This document shows positions 7,527 through 16,274 of a stretch of 57,592 nt of DNA, piece by piece. The stretch comes from a virus. A program made the position numbers and the translations under genes. Numbering within the stretch: the first letter of the stretch is position 1; every line of letters begins with the position of its first letter. The stretch covers positions 1 through 57,592 of IMG/VR virus record IMGVR_UViG_3300042465_004675; one strand, written 5' to 3'. The notes beneath the pieces were generated by a model. The model saw only the letters and a program-made list of their open reading frames with translations. It was not told where the DNA came from and did no database searches.

Positions 7527-8606
7527 TTATTCTTGTTCATCGGTATGCGCTAGACAGCCTTCCCAGAAACTGTTGTTACTGTAAGGGCACTCGTTGGGAT
7601 CTGTTATATCTCTAGCATCTGCCCAACGATCGCCTGCGGCATGTCCGCTACAGTCTTTGGTACAAGGATAACCTTTATATACACCTGCTTCTAATACATC
7701 TTTCCATATAACGTTTAAATCTTCTAACATTTCTGATTCGTTTTTAGCACGGCCGTTTTTCATGTTAGCACACCAGTGATACATTTTAGCACGTTCACTA
7801 CTGGCATCTTTTGCTTTTGATCTTAGATCAGAGACACTTCCGTCACAGCTTGCGCCACTACGCTTAACACGTCCAGGACTACTCTTACCTTTTACTCGAC
7901 CATCGGCAAAGTTTTCTGTCATAGTATGCTCTAACATTTCATCGCCAAAATTTTGATTAAAGATTTCTTTTGGTATTGCGTTCAATGCACCAATCCAATG
8001 GGACTTGCCTCCTAAAAACCATTCAGGCTTGTCTGTAAAATATCCGAATTTGCCGTATACTGCTGGCAGACTATTGGTTGGCGTTACTAGTGGATTGTTA
8101 AAAGGTCTACTAACACCAAATTGTCTAACAGTGAAGTCAATGGCATTGCCATTTACTATAGGCATAATGTGTCCATCGCCCTGTCCACTCTTGCCTTTAT
8201 ATCTTGGATTCTTTGCAATAAAATCAGCACTGGGAGGAGCCAATGAAACTACCTGCGTTGAAATCTTATTTTGTTCTGTCCATTGTACAAATGCTCTGGT
8301 TACAGTTTTACAATCGTATTGTTTATATTTTTGTCCTAAAGGACTATTGACAAAGGATTGAATAATAGTTTGAAGGCTGTTACCGGAATCTTCATTAACC
8401 TCGTTGGGCATAAGTTTAGCAATGCGTGGCTTGAATAAATGTTGATCACCTTTGGAAGTTTTTAGCACAGGCTGATTATTATCATCAGTGGTAAACCCTT
8501 TAACTTCTGCTCTGCGATTTTTAAACTTACCCACAAGTACTTCGTCACCTACATCAATGCTAGTAGGTTGGTATGATTTATCTTCTTTTAATTCTAGTAG
8601 TCTCAT
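7527..8606 (-). CDS. Predicted head-packaged multidomain protein with papain-like Cys-His-Asp pattern
   Basis: This 359-residue protein begins MRLLELKEDKS, a classic copy of the shared start. Residues about 15-65 form a small beta-rich module (VGDEVLVGKFKNRRAEVKGF). Residues 95-160 show a Cys, His, Asp order (YDCKTVTRAF C99, GHIMPI H146, NAIDFTV D157), as in papain-like or transglutaminase-like enzymes. Next comes a basic stretch with NFADGRVKGKSSPGRVKR and MYHWCANMKNG, and last a Cys-rich end (YPCTKDCSGHAAGDRW). Several short modules are strung together, which is typical here. The catalytic role is uncertain. Confidence 0.55.
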   Translation of the reverse strand: MRLLELKEDKSYQPTSIDVGDEVLVGKFKNRRAEVKGFTTDDNNQPVLKTSKGDQHLFKPRIAKLMPNEVNEDSGNSLQTIIQSFVNSPLGQKYKQYDCKTVTRAFVQWTEQNKISTQVVSLAPPSADFIAKNPRYKGKSGQGDGHIMPIVNGNAIDFTVRQFGVSRPFNNPLVTPTNSLPAVYGKFGYFTDKPEWFLGGKSHWIGALNAIPKEIFNQNFGDEMLEHTMTENFADGRVKGKSSPGRVKRSGASCDGSVSDLRSKAKDASSERAKMYHWCANMKNGRAKNESEMLEDLNVIWKDVLEAGVYKGYPCTKDCSGHAAGDRWADARDITDPNECPYSNNSFWEGCLAHTDEQE

Positions 8607-8607
8607 A

Positions 8608-10824
8608 TTAGCTCATTATGGGCACAACTTCAATTTGTACCAAGTCTGTGTTCGGGGCATGTTGTCTTATCCATTGTAAAGCGACACCATTAGCATCTGA
8701 CTGCGAATTACCAATGCCGCTGAATCTATATAATTCTTGTCCAGTGTCGACATTCATTACTTTCCAAGCACCTGTAAACGTGCCGGGTGTTGCACGTTGT
8801 TGCTGTAAGTTTGTTGTGCTACCTGGTACAGGTGTAAAGTTCTGTTCTATATCAGGCTCAATATCAATAACACCGGGAATAGGTCTAGGAGTTGATTGTC
8901 CAACACTACCAGCAGGTTGTGGAGCGCCTACAGTAGCACGAATTGGATTTGGTTGTATAGGTTCGCCATCTCCGCCAACTCGTCTTATGCCAAACATATC
9001 TGTTGCTTGTCCACGTTGTAATCCGTGAGGACCATGTTCAATGTAATCCTGCAAACGCACTAATGCATCTCTATCATTAGTAATACCTTCAGCATCTTCT
9101 ACGCTATTGTTTGTGTTTAAATTAAATATTTCGTAGCGTTGCTCTTCATAGGGGCGAACTGGATAAACAGCGGCCGCAGTTAATGCACTTAGCTTTAAAC
9201 TCCAATTACTGGCTGCTTTTTCTAATGCCTCTTCTTTTGATCTAGCAACAACTTCAATGCTTGCACCACTCTTACCACGTCCTTCTTTGTCAACACGATA
9301 CCACATTTTTTTACCATTGGGTTCTTTGCCTGCCTTACGTTCAAACTGTGCTTGTTTAATAAAACTCTTTAATGCGCTCTGAGGCAATTCACCTGCGGCA
9401 TATTTGGCAAAGTAAACCATGGTATTTGTAGTATCTTTGTCATTGCCTGCTAATAACTTATAAAGTTTCTTGGCGTATTCTTCTTTGTATTTTGTTTCGT
9501 CTGCGGCAGCATCCATGGCTACAACAAAACGTAATAATGTAGATTCAATCTTATCAAAGTTACTGTTTAACCAATCACCACCTGGACTACGGAATTCAAT
9601 GTAACCATCTTTGGTATTAACGCTGGTGTATTTACTAGTGGCGCCACTGTGTATTAATTTTGCGGCGCTGGTGTTTAAGTGCTCTTTCATAGTGTCTAAC
9701 AAACGTTTGACATCTTCTGGACGCTGTGTGATATTATCTTTAACAATCTTTAGTGCGCTTTTGGCATAGGTATTACCACTGCGTCCAAAGTTTTCTAAAA
9801 CATATTCGTCGCCCATTAAAATAGCAAGTTTAACATAGTCTAGATTTTGCAAATCACCTTGCCATTTTGGAACACTGACGTTGATGTGCAAACCTGTGCT
9901 GTCATTTGTATAACAGCCAAACTTATCTGCCCATGCTTTAACTTTTTTCAAGTCATCTAATAATTCATCTATGGGCAATGCTGGACTGACAAATTCTAAA
10001 CCGCCATCTCCGGGTTCATCTGCTTCTAAGCTACCGTCAGGTTCCACAACATAGTGTAATTCTGTGGCACTGGGTCTTGTTATACTACGACTGTGATAAT
10101 TGTCGCTGGCCTGTACTTCTTTACCAATGGCATTACTGAAACTGTCTGCGGCATCTTGTATACTAACATCACCGCCTGAGTTATCCGGATTATGATAATG
10201 TGGCCAAACAATGTTATAATTCTGTTCAACGTCGACCATACTTTCTATAGCTTCATGTTCGAGCCATTCACTTTCCATGTCTGCATCTCTGTAGAAATTG
10301 TCAGTAAAATCTTGATAAGCATCGTCATACCATGGATCTATTCTATCTTCAGCTACTTTGGCGGCAGCATTTCTGTAATCTTCTTTAGAGGGATCAGGAT
10401 AATCTCCGCTGGCGCTGGCAGCTACTTCTAGTATACCAAATACATCGCTGGGCGCGGCATTGTAGCGCAGCCAATCATATATCATTTCTTCTTTATCAGA
10501 TTCCCAGCGATCCCCAGATTGAGTGCCCAGCCAATCAGTGTAGTTGTCTGTCATTTGATCACGTAGGCGCTCTGCATCTCTACGGCTATTAAAATCACCA
10601 TCGTAGAAGAAATCATAGGCATCTTGAATACTGCGAATGCTTTCATCACTGTCGTAGTCTGGTTCTTGATAGTCATCACCTTCTTCGCTTTCGGCAGCAC
10701 CGGGAACAATCATTTCAAATTCCATGCCTGCCTTAGCACCAATGTCTTTGGCAGCACGGCGTAAAGCACTGGGGCTCATATTAATTTCGTTGAGTAGTTG
10801 TTCTTTTAGTTCTAGATATTTCAT
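8608..10824 (-). CDS. Predicted head-packaged amidoligase-like protein, 738 aa
   Basis: The N-terminus MKYLELKEQLLNEINM has targeting-like signature and LNE site. Residues 33-39 (GMEFEMI), the mid-protein motif STGLHINVSVPKW and the later DGYIEFRSPGGDW match the order of conserved acidic and His motifs in the carboxylate-amine ligase (amidoligase, glutamine-synthetase-related) family found in some phages. Such enzymes form amide bonds using ATP. The C-terminal part has a Pro-rich linker and a small terminal domain (GAWKVMNVDTGQELYRF). It might modify a host or phage protein or peptidoglycan peptide after injection; the target is unknown. ATGA-coupled to the 85-residue gene upstream. Confidence 0.6.
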   Translation of the reverse strand: MKYLELKEQLLNEINMSPSALRRAAKDIGAKAGMEFEMIVPGAAESEEGDDYQEPDYDSDESIRSIQDAYDFFYDGDFNSRRDAERLRDQMTDNYTDWLGTQSGDRWESDKEEMIYDWLRYNAAPSDVFGILEVAASASGDYPDPSKEDYRNAAAKVAEDRIDPWYDDAYQDFTDNFYRDADMESEWLEHEAIESMVDVEQNYNIVWPHYHNPDNSGGDVSIQDAADSFSNAIGKEVQASDNYHSRSITRPSATELHYVVEPDGSLEADEPGDGGLEFVSPALPIDELLDDLKKVKAWADKFGCYTNDSTGLHINVSVPKWQGDLQNLDYVKLAILMGDEYVLENFGRSGNTYAKSALKIVKDNITQRPEDVKRLLDTMKEHLNTSAAKLIHSGATSKYTSVNTKDGYIEFRSPGGDWLNSNFDKIESTLLRFVVAMDAAADETKYKEEYAKKLYKLLAGNDKDTTNTMVYFAKYAAGELPQSALKSFIKQAQFERKAGKEPNGKKMWYRVDKEGRGKSGASIEVVARSKEEALEKAASNWSLKLSALTAAAVYPVRPYEEQRYEIFNLNTNNSVEDAEGITNDRDALVRLQDYIEHGPHGLQRGQATDMFGIRRVGGDGEPIQPNPIRATVGAPQPAGSVGQSTPRPIPGVIDIEPDIEQNFTPVPGSTTNLQQQRATPGTFTGAWKVMNVDTGQELYRFSGIGNSQSDANGVALQWIRQHAPNTDLVQIEVVPIMS

Positions 10825-11078
10825 GCTACGACTTTCGTGCTAATAGTATATTTATTGTAATAATTATTAATGTCAACGATAGCAGATTCATAGTTATCAA
10901 ATATCCAATGATATAGATAAAACTTTAACAAGTTAGTAGAATCTTTGTTAAATCTAGTAGCATTTACTCTTGCAATAGATAAAGCAGGATACCGTTGTTT
11001 TAACATATCAATAATTTGTTCGTCAAATTCATCGACAATGATATCAATAGTTGTATAACTTTGATTTACGGATCTCAT
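10821..11078 (-). CDS. Hypothetical protein, 85 aa
   Basis: A short protein, rich in Asp, Tyr and Asn, without the shared N-terminal signature. It has an alternating charged start (TTIDIIVDEFDEQIID) and an aromatic middle (LLKFYLYHWIFDNYE). It overlaps by ATGA both neighbours, so its position between two cargo genes is fixed. I do not recognise it; a small adaptor or inhibitor is possible but unsupported. Confidence 0.55.
   Translation of the reverse strand: MRSVNQSYTTIDIIVDEFDEQIIDMLKQRYPALSIARVNATRFNKDSTNLLKFYLYHWIFDNYESAIVDINNYYNKYTISTKVVA
10849..10856 (-). promoter_or_regulatory. Late promoter upstream of the amidoligase gene
   Basis: The minus strand reads CAATAAATATACTATT, inside the 3' end of the 85-residue gene and 24 nt before the ATG at 10824. 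Its shape matches the promoter at 7517. Confidence 0.55.
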
Positions 11079-13633
11079 TTCTTTTTACTTTCAAAGCTAT
11101 GTACACGACGTTCTACTTTATTAACCCATTCATCACTGGGTTTTTCATCTCCGCCACGATAGTATTGTAATACTTTCTTTGGATTGCTTTTACTTACTAA
11201 TGCCCACTTGCCATGAACTTTCTTTAAGTATTCATAAAGTTCTCCTGCGTGATATGCTTCATCTAATTCGGCGCCCGCAGGATCTATATCATCTATACGC
11301 AGACCTAAACGCTTTAACATTGGCATTAGTTTGCTTTCTTCTTCTTCGCTGCCAAAAGCAATAACTGTCTGCGGAGCACCTTGTCCAAATGCTTCAGGAT
11401 TAGCATCATCTAAATCACTGATAACTTGTCCTAGCTTATACCAATCGTATACATCGCTGACATGAACTTTAGCAGTACCTGCCGGCCATGGAATAAGTTG
11501 TCCTTGTTGTTCAACTTCTCCCTGCTCTTCATCTTCTTTAACGCCGGAAATTTGTTTTAATTTGTTTTGTTTTAACCATAGTCGAAATTCTTCTGGACTT
11601 CTAAATCTTTTATCTACAATGGCACGCCCGTTTTTATCTTTAGTTTTATCAAACCAAGTACGTTGTTTTGCCAGCGTAGTAGGATCTTGAGCATTTTGAT
11701 CACCAGCAAAGTAATCACGCATAGTTGCTAAACTTGCTTCGTCTGTGGGCTGTTTTATTGGAACATCAAACACTGTGTAATATCTCTGTGTTTTTTCATT
11801 CCATACTGTGCGACCTTTAACACCACTTAGTTTCTCTTGACTTGTCATTTGATCCCAGGTCTTGGCCACAGTTTGTTGTTCTGCTTCGGCTACACTGTGC
11901 TCTCCTAGAACTTCAGCGTCACGGAAGTTCACCGTAACAGTGCGCCCGTCAGTTAATAATACTTCGATACTGTCATCGAAAATATCAATTACACGACCCT
12001 GTAGCTTGTTATGTAGTTTGACTGTTTGACCTACTTTGTAACCATATGGATTATTAGGTTGTTCAGCATTTTCATTTAATCCAAATCCTTCCCTAATAGA
12101 ATTCATCAATTCACTTATGCTAGCTTCTGTATTGGGCAATGTATCTTGTTCGCCGATATGTGGGGAACCTTCTTCGACTGTGCCTAATGCATAGGTAAAC
12201 ATGTCATTGCCTTTGTTGTCTATAATAACAATGTAAAACTCATCGTCGAGTTGGCCTTTAGTGATGAACATAAAAGAACCATCGTCTTTACGTTGGCCTT
12301 TCCAACCCATGGCCCTCATTGCACTGTTAACTTTGTTGACAAGTTCGGGCCATTGTAATTTGTATGCTATACGATCTTCGTCGCTTTCCGCTATACCATG
12401 TCGTTTCATTAAATTATAAATTTGACTGTCTGGATTTGGTCGATTGCCAGATTTTAAAAACGCACGAATCATGCTTAATTCTTGTTGCTTGCGTTGTTCG
12501 GTATTATCAACAGCAGGTGTCACACTGGTATTATCACCATGACCGCTCAACTGGGGTTCATAGTACCAGCCCATGCCCGGGTCATCGCTGCCTGTGCGCT
12601 TGGGGTTATCAAATTTAAAATAGGCAATTTGATCTTTGCCCCAATAGCCTTTGAACTCGCCCTTGGCGTCATCCATGTCTTCACGATCAAAATGATCTGC
12701 TTCAAACTGACCAAAGAAATCTACACTACGACGATACCGCTCTGGCTTGGGGTACTTGTATGGATCTTCGCCGCCACCTTCATCGCCAGCACCAGGTGCA
12801 AATTCGTTTAAGTTACCTTCCGCCACACCTTGCTGACTTTTGATAGAAAAAGGTTTCATTCCTATTTTCTGTCTAAGCATATTGATTTCTTGTATGGTTC
12901 TAAACTCACCATCTTCACATTTCAAACGCATCGGTTCATCATCATCCCACGCCGTGAATCTTCCGCGTTCGTTTTTTGCTGGTGTAGCACTAGCAACATC
13001 GTCCGAGCCTTCCGCCACAATAGGCTCTTTAACTTTTTGTCCACGTTTAACTGGCAATGGATATTTCTCAACTGCTTGTTTAACTGTGTCAAAGTATGTT
13101 AGTCCAGCGACCTTTGATTTAGGATCAGTTCCACTGGCATGATAGAACGCAACCTTGTCATCGGCACGAGCCGCATCACGTAATGCTGTGGCACTACTTA
13201 CACGTGGGCTTGGCTCATGAATAATCTGTGCAAACTTGTAATAACCGTGAACACCTTCGACACCATTGTATTGATTTAATAACTTACCACTCCAAGCCCA
13301 ATCGGTTTCATCAGTAATATAAGCTACCGTGGCACGTTCATTCTTACGTGTCTTCTTAAAGATGTAAGCTGCCAATGTCAATACGCTTTGTTCAGGAACA
13401 ATATGTCCAGAGATAGGAGGATAAATTTCTTCCATCCAAGCAGATTTTTGTTGGAATGTAAGTGGATCATTAGGACCAATGGTAGTGGCATTGGTTCCAA
13501 TGAACCAATTTGCGCCAGCTTGTTCCACTGTGCGCCATACTTCAATATGTCCTTGATGTGCAGGATTAAATCTGCCAAAAGCAAACGCCACTGTTGCGCT
13601 TGCTGATTCTACTAATACTTGATTTATTTTCAT
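11075..13633 (-). CDS. Predicted head-packaged nucleotidyltransferase-fold multidomain protein, 852 aa
   Basis: I choose the start at 13633 (MKINQVLVESASA), which gives the shared targeting peptide with LVES; 13 codons upstream remain open but look unlike coding. Residues 15-190 form a cytidylyltransferase/NadM-type domain: GRFNPAHQGH (the HxGH-like motif, 20-29) and, later, SPRVSSATALRD (the ISSTxxR-like motif). After it come VAEG and SQQGVAEG repeats, the motif NEFAPGAGDEGGGED, and several small modules, including KVGQTVKLHNKLQGRV (SH3-like strand pattern). It looks like a chain of domains separated by possible protease sites. The substrate is unknown; NAD or CTP chemistry is likely. Confidence 0.65.
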   Translation of the reverse strand: MKINQVLVESASATVAFAFGRFNPAHQGHIEVWRTVEQAGANWFIGTNATTIGPNDPLTFQQKSAWMEEIYPPISGHIVPEQSVLTLAAYIFKKTRKNERATVAYITDETDWAWSGKLLNQYNGVEGVHGYYKFAQIIHEPSPRVSSATALRDAARADDKVAFYHASGTDPKSKVAGLTYFDTVKQAVEKYPLPVKRGQKVKEPIVAEGSDDVASATPAKNERGRFTAWDDDEPMRLKCEDGEFRTIQEINMLRQKIGMKPFSIKSQQGVAEGNLNEFAPGAGDEGGGEDPYKYPKPERYRRSVDFFGQFEADHFDREDMDDAKGEFKGYWGKDQIAYFKFDNPKRTGSDDPGMGWYYEPQLSGHGDNTSVTPAVDNTEQRKQQELSMIRAFLKSGNRPNPDSQIYNLMKRHGIAESDEDRIAYKLQWPELVNKVNSAMRAMGWKGQRKDDGSFMFITKGQLDDEFYIVIIDNKGNDMFTYALGTVEEGSPHIGEQDTLPNTEASISELMNSIREGFGLNENAEQPNNPYGYKVGQTVKLHNKLQGRVIDIFDDSIEVLLTDGRTVTVNFRDAEVLGEHSVAEAEQQTVAKTWDQMTSQEKLSGVKGRTVWNEKTQRYYTVFDVPIKQPTDEASLATMRDYFAGDQNAQDPTTLAKQRTWFDKTKDKNGRAIVDKRFRSPEEFRLWLKQNKLKQISGVKEDEEQGEVEQQGQLIPWPAGTAKVHVSDVYDWYKLGQVISDLDDANPEAFGQGAPQTVIAFGSEEEESKLMPMLKRLGLRIDDIDPAGAELDEAYHAGELYEYLKKVHGKWALVSKSNPKKVLQYYRGGDEKPSDEWVNKVERRVHSFESKKK
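12816..12838 (-). repeat. Dispersed in-frame GVAEG repeat, copy 3
   Basis: The 15-bp core plus TTGCTGACT; identical over 23 bases to copy 2, which lies in a different gene. It encodes SQQGVAEG. Confidence 0.8.
13007..13019 (-). repeat. Dispersed VAEG repeat, copy 4 (shortened)
   Basis: GCCTTCCGCCACA keeps only the VAEG part of the unit (protein IVAEGSDD). It lies in the same gene as copy 3, about 190 bp away. Confidence 0.65.
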
Positions 13634-13641
13634 AATTTCTT

Positions 13642-14040
13642 TTATCCTACGTGTGCCGCAATTTGTTTGCAAAGAGCAAAAAATACATCATCCGGCCAAT
13701 CTTTCTTAAACATATTTACACGATATGTTACATAGCGAATATTACCATGTATGTAACCTTGGTTGGAATTTATTCTATCTAAACTAGCTTGATTTGGACT
13801 GGCAGCACCGGCTGGAACAAACGCCACTCCAGTTAAAGCACATCGCCATCCTTGTTTATTAATAACTTCCCATGCATCGGCTGCTGTTATATTCACTGCA
13901 AAACCTTTTCTTTTAGCTTCATATGTTTGCCTACTGTACACGCGACTCCAAGTAGAGTGTAAGGGATTGGAACTATCATAACCAGGCAATTGTTTTGCAT
14001 TGGTCTTTGGTTTTGCTGTATCTAATTCGTTTATTCTCAT
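13642..14040 (-). CDS. Predicted head-packaged HNH-type nuclease, 132 aa
   Basis: The start at 14040 (MRINELDTAKP) gives the shared signature and an ATGA overlap with the upstream gene; an ATG four codons earlier is possible. The core WRCALTGVAF, then SLDRINSNQGYIHGNIRYVT and NMFKKDW, matches compact HNH endonucleases in which Cys-x-x-Thr-Gly precedes a Leu-Asp-Arg-Ile helix and a downstream Gly-Asn-Ile strand. Free-standing HNH genes in phages are often homing enzymes. Here the targeting peptide and the operon position suggest a packaged nuclease instead. The exact catalytic His residue is less clear than the fold. Confidence 0.65.
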   Translation of the reverse strand: MRINELDTAKPKTNAKQLPGYDSSNPLHSTWSRVYSRQTYEAKRKGFAVNITAADAWEVINKQGWRCALTGVAFVPAGAASPNQASLDRINSNQGYIHGNIRYVTYRVNMFKKDWPDDVFFALCKQIAAHVG

Positions 14041-15185
14041 TGTGGTGTCCAACGCTTTCTCGGTACAAACTTCACGTTGCCGAATTGTTTATTTCCATCT
14101 GCATAACGCACACGACCTTCGCCGTTGGTGTCCCAGATATCTGCTCGAGGTCCTGACTCAATTTGGTCAATGACATTGTCTTTTAATATTTGTATAGCAC
14201 GAACAATTTTAAATATCTCTTCTAATACATTGCCCTGTGCAGAATTTAATTCTTTGATCTTTGCTTGTTTCGGAGCACTGACTTTTGAAGTCATCCATTG
14301 GAAGAAGTGATTAGCACTTAAACTATCTAATTGTTTTGCCTTAGCACTTTGATTTACATAGTTATAAATGATTTGTTTTAAGTCACTTAAACCTGCAACA
14401 CTTTGTAGGAATGTATCAACTTGATTTGCATGTTGCTTGATATGATTCTCTACTTGTTGAATCATTGTATTATCAACTTTAACTGGTGCTACATTATATA
14501 TTGGACCCAGGACAATTAGTTTTGGATTAGCATTAAACATTGTAAAGTCTTTGATAGGAATTTGTGCTGAATCAGGTGCGCCGTGTTCAGTAAAGTAAGC
14601 ATGGCCAACAACCATAACTTCTGCACCTGCAATTCTACGTCCTAGATCACTGTCTGCTCGCACATGATATGTTGTTTGACTTTTTGGATTAGGATTGAAA
14701 CTATAAACTCCGTCCTTTAACTCGGGTGGTGATAAGAATAGTGCATCAGCATAGACATAGAATGTGCTGTTGCCATCCAAGTCTGCAGGAGTGCCTGGTT
14801 CAAATAATGGTGCTAAACTGGCAAACTTATCTGCAAACTGTTGTCTCGCACTGACTTCTTCCGGAGTAACCGCTTTACCACTAGACATAATAAAGTCTGA
14901 TACATCCGTTGGATTAGCAGGCATTGCTTTTCGACTCCACTGATTATGACCATGCGGAGGAACAAATACACCACGCTCACGACCCCAGTAAATTTGAGGA
15001 TTGCCGTCCCACTTCATACGAACACTCGAACTACCTTGTTCTGTGTTCATATCTTTTAAATGTTCCAATGCTTCAATAGTACCAGCACTACCATAGAAGA
15101 ATACAAGATCCTCTAAGTGATTAAAAGCACGACCCAGCTTGGGATCCACTGCTTCCATTAATTCTTTTAGTTCCAATAATCTCAT
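14037..15185 (-). CDS. Predicted head-packaged ligase-like protein with KxDG motif, 382 aa
   Basis: This one starts MRLLELKELMEA (cut site LME/A). Residues 54-72 (SVRMKWDGNPQIYWGRERG) contain KWDG (K58), like nucleotidyltransfer motif I (KxDG) of ATP-dependent DNA/RNA ligases and capping enzymes. Downstream, FYVYADALFLSP and AEVMVVGHAYFTEHG could supply motifs III-IV. I recall related proteins of unknown function in cyanophage genomes. A ligase in the injected set could repair incoming DNA or act on host tRNA; that is inference. ATGA overlaps on both sides. Confidence 0.55.
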   Translation of the reverse strand: MRLLELKELMEAVDPKLGRAFNHLEDLVFFYGSAGTIEALEHLKDMNTEQGSSSVRMKWDGNPQIYWGRERGVFVPPHGHNQWSRKAMPANPTDVSDFIMSSGKAVTPEEVSARQQFADKFASLAPLFEPGTPADLDGNSTFYVYADALFLSPPELKDGVYSFNPNPKSQTTYHVRADSDLGRRIAGAEVMVVGHAYFTEHGAPDSAQIPIKDFTMFNANPKLIVLGPIYNVAPVKVDNTMIQQVENHIKQHANQVDTFLQSVAGLSDLKQIIYNYVNQSAKAKQLDSLSANHFFQWMTSKVSAPKQAKIKELNSAQGNVLEEIFKIVRAIQILKDNVIDQIESGPRADIWDTNGEGRVRYADGNKQFGNVKFVPRKRWTPQ

Positions 15186-15610
15186 TCAGGACTCCATTGC
15201 ATACTTTTGCTGCCTTTGACAGCGGGCTTAAATCCCCGACCTTGGTAGAACTTGGTTAGCTTACTTTGACTGACTTGTCCTTTATCCCACGGGAATAATG
15301 TAAGTGAAATACCATCTTCACTGGCCAAGCTCTGTAATTCTTTCATGGCACGACTGCCTACTCCTGCACGTAGCGGATATGCTTGAAACCATTTTACTTC
15401 CACTGCACCACGTTTGCTAAAACTTGGAACAAGTTCAAACATGGCAAACTGTTGATCATCGCCTTGACCACCCATGGGCATGACGTGGTTGTTTTGAAAC
15501 TGTTGCGGATATAAATTATAGACTTTTTGAATCCAAGACTTGGCGGCTGAATTGTCAGCTAGTTTGATTCTTGTTGGCTCTTCGTTTTCTGTTAGTTCTT
15601 TAATTAGCAT
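15182..15610 (-). CDS. Predicted head-packaged GNAT-family acetyltransferase, 142 aa
   Basis: I set the start at 15610 (MLIKELTENEEP), which lies just 5 nt after the upstream stop and restores the shared N-terminal signature with a TENE site; the longer open frame lies inside the kinase-like gene. The acetyl-CoA loop is visible as PLRAGVGSRAMKEL (R/Q-x-x-G-x-G/A), followed by the usual strand SLTLFPWDKGQ and a terminal beta bulge FYQGRGFKPA. GNAT enzymes acetylate amino groups of proteins, RNA or small molecules. Among head-packaged proteins it could modify host machinery, in the way T4 Alt ADP-ribosylates RNA polymerase. Confidence 0.65.
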   Translation of the reverse strand: MLIKELTENEEPTRIKLADNSAAKSWIQKVYNLYPQQFQNNHVMPMGGQGDDQQFAMFELVPSFSKRGAVEVKWFQAYPLRAGVGSRAMKELQSLASEDGISLTLFPWDKGQVSQSKLTKFYQGRGFKPAVKGSKSMQWSPE

Positions 15611-15614
15611 ACTA

Positions 15615-16274
15615 TTATCCGGTAAACGGGTCAGTGATAACTGGTGTATCACCTCGACGCATAACATTTTCAGTGTGTAAATCCCAACCCAGTCCTTGAC
15701 TTTTTCCAAATTGAAAAAGCTCTTGCATCACTGCAAATAAACTTGCATACATCTTCTCTACTGCCGAATTACTTAGTCCTTTTACGATGTCGCTTTCTCT
15801 ACCTGGTCCTTCAAAATTTGTCCAAAACTCAGAGTTAAGCAGTTGCTCTTTAGCGTCTCTCCATTTCATAAAAGGTATAATGGACAAGTCACTGAGTGCC
15901 CACACCATCTGTTCCATAAAGCTGTTATTAGCAATGGGTTCAAGATTCTCCATTGATATTTGTCTATAGTCTACTCCATTGAGTGTAAACACAGTATGAT
16001 CGGCGCCACCAATGCTGATAAATCTTGGCAGGAATGGTGACTTCTTATGTGTAGTATAAAACTCATAAAACCCTAAAAACGATGCGTCTCCTTCTGCTCG
16101 AGACAACTCCTGCGGCATAATGATTTTAATAACACTGCCTTCTTCTTTGGTCCATACAGTTGCATCATATCCGCTGCCAACACTCTTGTATCCAAGTTGT
16201 TTCAGCTTTGCTATGATTTGTTTACTATTGGCAGAGTCTTGGTCGTACTCGCGTAAAATGTCGTTTATTTTCAT
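15615..16274 (-). CDS. Predicted head-packaged protein-kinase-like protein, 219 aa
   Basis: This protein starts MKINDILREYDQ (cut site ILRE). The N-lobe has SVGSGYDATVW as a glycine loop and VIKIIMP with a candidate Lys (K50). Near the end, GWDLHTENVM gives D198-x4-N203, the exact spacing of the kinase catalytic loop (D-L-K-P-E-N), followed by ITDPF (D215) in the DFG position. At 219 residues it is a minimal kinase ending right after DPF, so the activation segment and C-lobe helices are missing or rearranged. It may phosphorylate host proteins or small molecules, or be a pseudokinase. ATGA overlap with the upstream gene. Confidence 0.6.
   Translation of the reverse strand: MKINDILREYDQDSANSKQIIAKLKQLGYKSVGSGYDATVWTKEEGSVIKIIMPQELSRAEGDASFLGFYEFYTTHKKSPFLPRFISIGGADHTVFTLNGVDYRQISMENLEPIANNSFMEQMVWALSDLSIIPFMKWRDAKEQLLNSEFWTNFEGPGRESDIVKGLSNSAVEKMYASLFAVMQELFQFGKSQGLGWDLHTENVMRRGDTPVITDPFTG

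Noticed and set aside
13634-13672. Upstream start of the 852-residue cargo gene (13 extra residues)
   Set aside because: The extension has no targeting signature; the ATG at 13633 restores MKINQVLVES, as in its neighbours.
13642-14040. HNH gene as a free homing endonuclease insertion
   Set aside because: It is ATGA-coupled within the cargo operon and carries the capsid-targeting peptide, so a homing insertion is less likely.
15611-15709. Upstream start of the GNAT gene
   Set aside because: It would lie inside the kinase-like gene; the ATG at 15610 fits gene spacing and the shared N-terminus.
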